64,000 bases of DNA. Origin: Symbiodinium natans (lineage: Eukaryota; Sar; Dinophyceae; Suessiales; Symbiodiniaceae). The position numbers and the translations under genes are program-made. The stretch spans positions 456,501 to 520,500 of the forward strand of contig CAJNDS010000779.1 in NCBI GenBank assembly GCA_905221605.1, given 5' to 3'. Position 1 is the stretch's first letter, and each line of letters begins with the position of its first letter. This document shows positions 33,298 through 41,565 of this stretch, one piece after another. The notes beneath the pieces are model-generated. The model was not told where the DNA came from. It was given only the letters and a program-made list of their open reading frames with translations, and ran no database searches.

Positions 33298-34222
33298 GTG
33301 GCCAATTCTTTTCAGTTCCTGGAAAAGTGTCCGCTGGTCTGGCTTCCGTACAGCTCTGCATGCGCAATTTCAAGGGGATGAAACCTAGTTCTGAGCTTGA
33401 ATGCTTCACCTACACGCTGCTACAACATGCTGCTACAACTTACTGCGTGCTGGAATCGGACAAGAGTACTATAGCCTGAAAATTGCAACCGGCCATCCAG
33501 TCAAACATTTAAAACATCAAACACCTGTAACAAGCGTTCGCAAGCTTTCAAAACAAAGCTTTAGGGCCTTTAGGGTTCTGAGTGAGGCTGGGTAGGGTTT
33601 TTGGAGTTGAGTCTCTGGACCACTGAAGCAGTTTGAGCCTTGGGGCCCATAAACATTCTCAGGGACGCAACTACTCCTAGTTCTCTGCAATCAATGACAT
33701 TGTGACCCACGCAAGCAAACAAACAGAACAATTCAGTTTTTTTGTCAGAAGTCAGGACATTCTTCTGAACAAACTCACCTCTCGAATCTCTCGAACTCTC
33801 AGTCTTCAGTTCCAAGAGACTCTAAACCCCGCGAAGCCTCACGGTACGCCACACATGTTTGGTCACAGCAAGTCCACTGTCTGCTCAGCATCACACGCTG
33901 GAAGACTTAAAAACTGCTCACACACCTAACTTCAGCGCTAAGACCTCGAAGTTCCACACAAACCGCAGCAAACCCTTGCAAGCGGCCTTCTTCGAGAGAG
34001 AGCTCTTCCATTTTGCCAACTGGAAAACAAGTAACGCTTCGCAGTACGAAAGAGCTGGTCTGCTGAACCTTTTTTCCCCACTCACCAACAGTGGTGGCAA
34101 TCACACATTACCCGTCCGCAGCGGTTTTTCTTAGTCAGATGCGGCATCGTATGCTCATGGGCAGGCAGATGCACTTCTCTAACCCAAGCACCTTCGCGCC
34201 GCGGTGACACGGCTGGACAATC
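33298..34222. other. No recognisable gene
   Basis: Unique sequence upstream of the minus-strand transposase-like gene. Short frames lack features. No terminal inverted repeat matching the other end of the cluster was found by eye. Confidence 0.45.
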
Positions 34223-34224
34223 GA

Positions 34225-35110
34225 CCATGCAAGTGATTCGCAACGGGGGCCTCCTCTGTTCATGGAACAAGGGGTCGTGCCGACGGAGCGTTGATGCAAG
34301 GGTCAGATTTTGGCCACCTCGCAGTGATACAACTTTCACATTAACACTGGGTGCCGGCTCTGCTGGCCCCAATGCTGGACCATGCATCCCCATGAAGTGG
34401 TCGCGCAGCTGGAGCTCAGGTGCCAGAGACAAACTGCAGTTGTCATTGCGCCGACGACGCTGTGCAAGGGTCAATCCGAAGCCGAAAGTATACTTCTCAG
34501 CCGTCTCGGCCCCTGGCTTGTGCAAAGCGGCCCCATTGAGGGAAGCCGATGCGTTGCGCAATTTGCCAAGAGGCCGCTCCACAATGGCGCTGCTGTATCT
34601 CTGGGTCATGCAAGGGATGAGCAACGGGGGCCTCCTCTGCTCTGGGAGCATGGGGTCGTGCCGACGGCGCTCTGATGCAGGACAGGAAGTGCTCTCGACA
34701 TTGTGCCGACGGTGCTGTGCAAGGGTAAATACAAAGCCGAAAGTACTTCTCGGCCCCTGGCTTGTGCAAAACGGCCCCATTGTGGGTAGCCGATGCGTTG
34801 CGCAATTTGCCAAGAGGCCGCTCTGCAGAATGGCGCCGCTTTATTTTTGGGTCATGCATGGGATGAGCAACGGGGGCCTCCTCTGTTCTTGGAACATGGG
34901 GTCGTGCCGACGGCGCTCTGATGCAGGACAGGAAGTGGTATCAAAGTGGAGCTTGCTTCATGATGGGTGTCAGCCAAACACAAAAGAGCCGGCCCGGTCC
35001 CAAGTCCGGGGTACGCAGATATCTCTACAGCCTGTTCAAGATTACACACCTAGTTGGGTCTGCGTATGGTGTGAGGGTTCCGGTCCTGTCCGCAGGGGCC
35101 GGGGGAAGCG
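34225..35110. repeat. Tandem units of about 260 bases plus a dispersed tail
   Basis: Two near-complete units (from about 34497 and 34757) share gaagccgatgcgttgcgcaa-like sequence, then ccaagaggccgctc, then gggatgagcaacgggggcct and gggtcgtgccgacgg. A third partial unit begins at about 34225. The block ends with agccggcccggtcccaagtc (34988-35007) and gtgtgagggttcc (35071-35083), which recur in reverse sense at about 59240-59335. Long frames through it are probably repeat-derived rather than genes. Confidence 0.65.
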
Positions 35111-35766
35111 ACATGCAACAACCCTGAACAGCTTTTCAGCGCTGAAGCCATGCGGAACACAGCCTATATATGGGCCACATGGGCAAGATCTCACCCAAGG
35201 ACGTGTGACAGTCGCTATGACTGTGCCCTTAGTCTTGAAACTAGGGCATTTGTGTGTGCCGACCCTTCGGCCACAGGAATTCCAATCAGGATATGGCAAT
35301 GTGTGGAATTGCTCTGATGTCCAAGCTCATGGAGCTCTCACCTTCAGACGCAATAGCTGGAAGGAGATGTGGCGACATTCGTTGTGGACTGTTCGCTCCT
35401 GCTCCCCACGTAGCCCTCGGGAATCTGTGGGTTGGCCCGTGGCTAGTTCGGGCAATGAGGCAACTTGCGCGATGCGACGAGTCACTGTAGTTCCGAACTC
35501 TCCATGGAGGTCCTCAACTGATTGCTTCTGAGTGCGGTACATCATTGAGCTGACCACATGTTCTGCACCTGTGCTTGTATAGTGCATGTACTGTCCATGG
35601 GTGTGATTGGTGGTTGCTTGGCTATTTGTAGCGGATCACCTGCCCATTTTTCTCTCATGTGGAAACGGAAATCCGTTAGCGCTCTTGAAGCGCCGCTGCA
35701 AGGCAGTGCCACTAGGCTGTTCGCTAAGCTGTGGACTCGAACTGCGGCTGCGACTGGAATGGAATG
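35111..35766. other. No recognisable gene
   Basis: Unique-looking sequence leading into a TAG array at 35769. Frames present are short and unremarkable. Confidence 0.45.
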
Positions 35767-35768
35767 GA

Positions 35769-36567
<799 letters not shown>

Positions 36568-36611
36568 AGGCGCCAAAGGGTCGGTTTGCCCACACCCAAG
36601 CCGTCCAGCAT

Positions 36612-36807
36612 AGGGTTTAGGGTTTCGGGTTTAGGGTTAGGGGTTTAGGGTTAGGGTTAAGGGTTGAGGGGTTTAGGGGTTTAGGGGTTTAGGGGTTTAG
36701 GGGTTTAGGGGTTTAGGGGTTCAGGGGTTCAGGGGTTCAGGGGTTTAGGGGTTTAGGGGTTTAGGGTTTAGGGGTTTAGGGGTTTAGGGGTTTAGGGGTT
36801 TAGGGTT
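36612..36807 (+). repeat. TTTAGGGG octamer telomere-like array
   Basis: Starts as TTTAGGG/TTAGGG and becomes about 17 tandem copies of an eight-base TTTAGGGG-type unit (three with TTCAGGGG). The canonical dinoflagellate telomere unit is the seven-base TTTAGGG, so this is a derived interstitial array. It is interrupted at 36808 by the inserted element at 36810-37172 and resumes for one unit at 37175. Confidence 0.85.
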
Positions 36808-36809
36808 TA

Positions 36810-37172
36810 CCTGCAACCTCCGCAGGCGCAAAATTCAGCCTGAGGCTATGTTGTCTCTTCTTTCCGCCTGAGGGATGAAATTCCGCCTCTGTTTTTAAAA
36901 ACTGCCCGAAGCCGATTTCAAACAAAAGAATACTCACGCAGCTGATGATAACACCCTCCGGGAAAGTCCGCCCGAAGCTTGCTTAAATCTGCCCGAATCT
37001 TGGGCAAATCCGCCCGTGCCATCGCGGCGTTTACGATTGTTGTCCAGCCTGCAAATATCCTAAGATAAAGTTTACGGCAAGTTCCGCCTGCAGACATAAA
37101 ATTCGCCCGCAACAAGGTTCAGGCGCCTGAAGACCGAAAGGCAGAATTTTGCGCCCGAATGGAGGTTGCAGG
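36810..37172. mobile_element. 363 base MITE with TA target duplication
   Basis: Both ends begin CCTGCAACCTCC (12 bases, perfect inverted match), followed by a second matched stretch GGCGCAAAATTC(A/T)GCC. TA flanks each side (36808-36809 and 37173-37174). Removing the element and one TA restores an uninterrupted TTTAGGG unit. TA duplication with short inverted repeats fits the Tc1/mariner-type superfamily, but there is no transposase inside, so it is non-autonomous and the superfamily is inferred. Confidence 0.8.
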
Positions 37173-37174
37173 TA

Positions 37175-37408
37175 GGGTTTAGGACGCCAAAAACATCGCG
37201 CCTGCGCACCTCCAGACAAAGGGCGCGGGCAACCCGCCCCCTTCCAAAATTCCGGAACCCAGCGAAAACCGCAGAGGGTGGTCGTTTATGAAAAAAGGAA
37301 GGAAAAAAACAATGTTTGCGAACGTCCCAACTCCGGAAACATCGCGCCTGCGCATGTTTTGTGTACCTCCAGAAAAAGAGCGCGGGCAAACGGACGGCAG
37401 CTTTGCAC

Positions 37409-37409
<1 letters not shown>
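37175..37409. repeat. Diverged direct duplication of an ACATCGCGCCTGCGCA block
   Basis: Two copies (from about 37192 and 37339) share acatcgcgcctgcgca, then acctccag and gcgcgggcaa. No gene is visible. It precedes a short TAG array. Confidence 0.5.

Positions 37410-37491
<82 letters not shown>
37410..37491 (+). repeat. Short TAG array bordering an LTR
   Basis: About 27 TAG units running directly into the TGAAAG start of the degenerate LTR at 37492. Confidence 0.9.
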
Positions 37492-37493
<2 letters not shown>

Positions 37494-37574
37494 AAAGTGG
37501 CTGTGCTGGTGAGACAGAGACATGTTCCCCTCGCTTCGTGCGTAGCGTTGCATTTTGCAGCGAGCATCATTGTA

Positions 37575-38213
37575 CCCAATAGACCATCTAAGCCAGAAAA
37601 GTTGTGTATCTCTATTTTATAAAAAAATATATATTTCTTAAAAAAAGATAGTTTGCGTTTTGACTTCGATTTTTAACTTCGAAGCTAAACGGCAAAATTC
37701 CCAAGCTAACTTTGAAGTTAAAATGGGGGCGTCGCAAAGTCAAAAGCAGAGTTGACTTCATAGTCAAATTTTACCTTCGAAGTTAAAGTGAGGAAAATGA
37801 AACTGCTACTCAAACTGCTTCAAAACTGCTTCGGATTTGTGGCTCCAAAAAACAAAACTGCTACACCTATGTGTGTGTTTGTGTGTGTTTATCACAAAAA
37901 CTAAGAGCAGTTTGGTGGCAGTTTTGGATTTCGCTCTCCAGAAACAGAAACAAACTGTGAAGCAGTTTGGTAGCAGTTTCGGACTTTGCCAAGAGCAGTT
38001 TAGGGGAAATTTCCACCAAACTTCCTCTCGCAGTTTGCCGGTCAAATTAGCTTAGATGGCAAATTTTAACTTCGAAAAGTTAATTTGACAACGTTCAAAT
38101 TAACTATTTTCTACACCCACCGGTTAACTTCAAAGTTAAAAGTTAAAATGTCCGAAGGCAAAATTTGCCATATTAACTTTTTGGAAATTTTCTGGCTTAG
38201 ATGGTCTATTGGG
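37575..38213. mobile_element. 639 base MITE nested in an LTR
   Basis: The ends are a perfect 26 base inverted repeat starting CCCAATAGACCATCTAAGCC (37575-37600 and 38188-38213), flanked by TA on each side (37573-37574, 38214-38215). Excising it rejoins the LTR exactly as in the copies at 48053 and 56516. The interior is AT-rich with many TTAACTTCGAAGTTAA-like palindromes and GCAGTTTGGTGGCAGTTT repeats; no transposase frame. Tc1/mariner-type affinity is inferred from the TA duplication. Confidence 0.9.
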
Positions 38214-38621
38214 TAGCATGTGATGCAGTGACGTAGCAATTGCATGTCGTTTGCTCTTGCTTTTGTACAGCTTCACGTCAACCCGACTGCAGCTGTGGAC
38301 ACTCAACTGTCAGGGTAGCTCTCAAAGGTAGTCTTGCCGTAGACGGTAGCCGAGCTACGAGCCGAAGGCAACAACCCAGCCATAGTGCCTGTTAACGTAC
38401 TGCAGCTGCGCAGCAGGTTTTGCGAGCTCTTGAGCACCGATCCAATCGGGATCGTCTGCGCTGGGATCTGGGACTTGCGAGCGTTGCAAGGAAACACTCA
38501 GCTGACCGAGTGACTGCGCTAAGCCAAGATTTACGCAAGTAGCCTGCTTTGGACGTTTTTCCCAGGGTCCACTGGACCTTCTTCTAGTTGGGGGCTGTTC
38601 TCCTCGCCGAGTGATCCTGCC

Positions 38622-38745
38622 TTGACGTCAGGCGACAAGGAACAGGTGGCGCTACAGGCCAGGCAATTCCTGAGGAGCCAGGCCAATGCGCGCTATGGCA
38701 GCTTTCTTCGGGAGTTGAAGCGCCGTGGTGTCACTGTTACAACGT
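38622..38745 (+). pseudogene. Truncated gag N-terminal fragment
   Basis: Codes for KEQVALQARQFLRSQANARY and ELKRRGVTVTTSE. This is clearly homologous to residues of the intact Gag at about 48660-48785 (KEKVALEARQFLRSQGNKRY). It is cut where GAAG becomes the start of the TAG array; downstream Val codons are repeat-derived. Confidence 0.8.
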
Positions 38746-38803
38746 CGGAAGTAGTAGTCGTAGTAGTCGTACTAGTCGTAGTAGTCGTCGTCGTAGTAGT
38801 AGC

Positions 38804-38889
<86 letters not shown>

Positions 38890-38913
38890 AAGTAGTAGTA
38901 GTAGTAGTAGTAA

Positions 38914-38955
<42 letters not shown>

Positions 38956-38958
38956 AAT
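38746..38958 (+). repeat. TAG array at the left edge of the DIRS-like element
   Basis: (TAG)n with TCG and AAG variants. It connects the gag stub directly to repeat B2 of the tyrosine-recombinase retrotransposon. Confidence 0.9.
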
Positions 38959-39176
38959 TTGTGCTCGCTCTCCCCCCATCCTTTTGGCCAATCCGCGAAG
39001 GGAATGTGAGGCAAATGCTTGCAGCTATTTGCCACCCTGGAATAGGATCAACGATCCCGTGAATGACAAAAGAGAGTTTCTCAGGGATTCAAAGAGACTG
39101 GTGCCGGCCGGCAGTTGCAGACTTTTGTACAGGAGCCTACAGCGCTTGACAAAGGGTCTCAGACAGGTTTTCTACC
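38959..39176 (-). repeat. Split direct repeat B2 of the DIRS-like element
   Basis: 218 bases, identical by eye to 39386-39603. Its outer end (ttgtgctcgctc, plus strand) touches the TAG array at 38958. Confidence 0.9.
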
Positions 39177-39311
39177 CCCAAAGAAGAGGAATCAGACATG
39201 CGGGCCAGCGCTCCATACAGCAGGAGGCGACTCCATACAGCAGGAGAACGACAGAAAGCCAGCGCTCCAGAACAGCAGGAGGCATGTATCATTCAGGGCG
39301 GTGAGGGCGGG
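39177..39311. repeat. Spacer between A2 and B2 with short duplications
   Basis: Contains GCCAGCGCTCCA(T/G)ACAGCAGGAG twice, plus a partial CTCCATACAGCAGGAG copy. This spacer is not part of the canonical B1-A2-B2 block and may be a later insertion or an element-specific region. Confidence 0.55.
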
Positions 39312-39386
39312 CAAAGCCCAGCAAGCTATAAGCCACACACGGCCAAGGACGGGATATACTCGCACAAACATTCGGCGCGAACAACT
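39312..39386 (-). repeat. Split direct repeat A2 of the DIRS-like element
   Basis: 75 bases matching 46608-46682 and directly abutting B1. The A2/B1 junction corresponds to the circle junction used by YR retrotransposons. Confidence 0.9.
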
Positions 39387-39603
39387 TGTGCTCGCTCTCC
39401 CCCCATCCTTTTGGCCAATCCGCGAAGGGAATGTGAGGCAAATGCTTGCAGCTATTTGCCACCCTGGAATAGGATCAACGATCCCGTGAATGACAAAAGA
39501 GAGTTTCTCAGGGATTCAAAGAGACTGGTGCCGGCCGGCAGTTGCAGACTTTTGTACAGGAGCCTACAGCGCTTGACAAAGGGTCTCAGACAGGTTTTCT
39601 ACC
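39386..39603 (-). repeat. Split direct repeat B1 of the DIRS-like element
   Basis: 218 bases identical by eye to 38959-39176. It begins five bases after the stop codon of the recombinase frame. Confidence 0.9.
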
Positions 39604-39607
39604 ACGC

Positions 39608-40540
39608 TCACCTCGCAGAGCTGGCTGTGAAAACAGCCGCAGCCTCGTGCAGTTGTTCCGCTACGGCACGAGACCAGCGAAGCGACGGCAACAAGGCTAA
39701 GCCTTCCGTGATATACTGTCTGGCAACCGCGGTGCTCTGCCATCGGCCGCGAATGAGAGTTTTCTCCATGAGACCTTCGTGCGCAAAGAAAGCAGTCGCC
39801 CCCCCTCGTCGCAAAGAGTATGGGCGGAAATGGAAAGCTTCTAAGTGGAAGTGATGAACCAATTGTTTAAAAAGCTGGCGGAAGCGGGCGGCAGAGTGCG
39901 GCCACAGTGGACCTGTATGTTGATGAATGTCAAGCCAAGTCTTCACGAGCAGAAGCACATGTGGGTCATACAAGACTACAGATTCCACAACGTTTAAGCG
40001 TCTACCAGTCTTGGAAAGAGGTATCTGCAATATACCTTGTGAATCACCCAAAAGAAAATCCTGAGCTCGAATGTCCAGCATCTCATGAGTGCGTAGGAAG
40101 CAGTGAAACCCAACAGTGAGCAGCACGGCCAAAGCCAGCTCACCCATCTGAAGGGCGTGGCCTGCAAAAGCCAAGAGAACGCCAGCTGGGAGCGGCGGAG
40201 CCCGAATGGGTTGTTCCACCCGACGCCAAGTCCGGAAAAGGCGCCAGGCAGCAGGGAGGTTTCAGCGGGTGGGTGGAACGAAGTGGTGGATTGCGGAAAG
40301 CATATCCCCAATGTTAGAAAGGCTGAGGCCCTGCTCCCAACCGTCTTCAATGAAGCAGCTGAGCAGGTGGTCAAGATGGGACATTGACTGCGCGTTGTCC
40401 AACAAGCATTGAACGTCTTGCAAAGCTGCCCAGTATCGTCGCCGAGTTTTGTCCGAAATCGCCATGTCCAAGAGCCGTCGTCCTTGCCTTGCCAACCGCC
40501 GCTGCCGCGCAGAGCGGCCATTACGAACGACTGGCGGCAT
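39608..40540 (-). pseudogene. Tyrosine recombinase with one in-frame stop
   Basis: The enzyme would integrate the circular cDNA of the element. The N-terminal part (40540-40265; ...KTRRRYWAALQDVQCLL...) is a SAM-like core-binding domain. The catalytic part shows FLRTHEMLDI (catalytic Arg at 40093-40091), RPYSLRRGGAT (second Arg at 39811-39809, with Tyr where many enzymes have His), GRWQS and RQYI (nucleophile Tyr at 39715-39713). A TGA at 40264-40262 interrupts an otherwise continuous frame between PPTR and NLPAAWRLF. The start overlaps the upstream RNase H frame by 20 bases in another phase, so expression probably needs frameshifting or reinitiation. Because B1 and B2 are identical, the stop may be recent or an assembly error. 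Confidence 0.85.
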
Positions 40541-41564
40541 CAGTGGGGTTTACCAGACTGTCCACGTGCCCCACAATCAAGTGGAGCGCAGCGGCGAGCA
40601 AAGAGGCGGCAAGGCGGCGCAAGGAGCGATTAAGAGCGCGACTGGAAGAACGCCCTTTGGCAATCACGGACATGGAGACATAGGAGTCTGTAAGGTGCAG
40701 TAAGCGACGATGGCAGGAATCCGGTTGTCGGAGGAACCACTCGACGGCCAGCACAATCATCCGGAGCTCTAGCTCATTGATATGTGCTGCCTGTTTCCAA
40801 CGGGATCGGAAACACAATTTCCACAGCCAGGAGTTCGGGTCGATGCGTTGTCTGGGGCAGGCCTTCGGGTTGAGCAAAAGACCAGTGGCAACACGCACGT
40901 CTGATCCAGTATGGTTAGCACGCCCGGCGAGAAAGCCAGCGAGCGGCAGGCCGCTATTGCAGTCGCTGCAACCAAACACTGGAATACGAGCCAACGGCGC
41001 CAAGCGTGCCACGCAAAGGGAGCCACCTGAGGCCAACCCTAGCCGGCTCACATAGTGCGCGTAGTGGTATGGCCGTACGTAGGAAGCGCACCCCCAGACT
41101 GCAAAGATGAGAACTGAGGGAATTGCAAAGCTATCTCCGATCAAGGAGAGGCGTTCGACTTCATAGTGATGCCAGTTTTGCTTGGCGAGTGAAGCGGACA
41201 TTGCCGTAGCGGTGTGATTCAGCCCAAAGCCCATGAGAAGCTCCCGCTCAGAGGATTCCAGCAAGCGCCAGGAGGAGTCCTTCCAAACAAGGTACTCGGG
41301 CTTGAACTGATAAGGAGGGAAGCAAAACCCATAGGAGCTCCATCTCGCTAGCGTTAGCTCATCACACCGTGCGATGCCCGCAGGCGCAGGCGGTGGAGAT
41401 GTGCGTTCAAGGCATCGCATGAAAGTTGGGAAAGGCGCCTTGCTTTCTCTGGACCAGCCCGGCAGGAGCCAGCTGGCCTCAGCCAAAGGCGGAGAGGATG
41501 TCACCACCTGCGTGAAGCCCTGCTGTCTCCACAGGGCCACACCGTCCAAGGCTACTGGGGGCAT
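40521..41564 (-). CDS. DNA methyltransferase C-terminus and RNase H C-terminal half
   Basis: This frame continues the polyprotein after a one-base shift. It opens with MPPVALDGVALW, the sequence expected just after the RPR of motif VIII. Motif IX-X features follow: LLMGFGLNHTATAM at about residues 105-120 and LSLIGDSFAIPSV at about 140-150. After about 100 residues of uncertain role come the RNase H core elements: HINELELRM (Glu264), LTDSYV (Asp293) and HVDSLVNPTDAASR (Asp342). The first RNase H Asp (Asp676) lies in the upstream frame, before the methyltransferase. The RNase H fold is therefore split around the methyltransferase. The frame ends overlapping the recombinase. Confidence 0.85.
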   Translation of the reverse strand: MPPVALDGVALWRQQGFTQVVTSSPPLAEASWLLPGWSRESKAPFPTFMRCLERTSPPPAPAGIARCDELTLARWSSYGFCFPPYQFKPEYLVWKDSSWRLLESSERELLMGFGLNHTATAMSASLAKQNWHHYEVERLSLIGDSFAIPSVLIFAVWGCASYVRPYHYAHYVSRLGLASGGSLCVARLAPLARIPVFGCSDCNSGLPLAGFLAGRANHTGSDVRVATGLLLNPKACPRQRIDPNSWLWKLCFRSRWKQAAHINELELRMIVLAVEWFLRQPDSCHRRLLHLTDSYVSMSVIAKGRSSSRALNRSLRRLAASLLAAALHLIVGHVDSLVNPTDAASRS

Positions 41565-41565
41565 G

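Larger units (their letters stand above)
37492..38745 (+). mobile_element. Degenerate 5' LTR and gag stub of the 48053-type element
   Basis: From TGAAAGTGGCTGTG at 37492 to CTTCTTCTA at 38586 the sequence is a diverged copy of the LTR at 48053-48504, interrupted by the MITE at 37575-38213. It continues into leader sequence (GTTGGGGGCTGTTCT) and a gag fragment that lacks about 100 bases of leader relative to the intact copy. It stops where a TAG array begins (38746). No matching 3' LTR occurs nearby. Confidence 0.8.

Noticed and set aside
34227-35531. 434-codon plus-strand and 243-codon minus-strand frames
   Set aside because: They lie in 260 base tandem repeats and are open on both strands at once; no domain.
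39994-40521. 175-codon frame across the recombinase
   Set aside because: Overlaps the recombinase in another phase. The catalytic motifs are all in the annotated phase, so this is a shadow.
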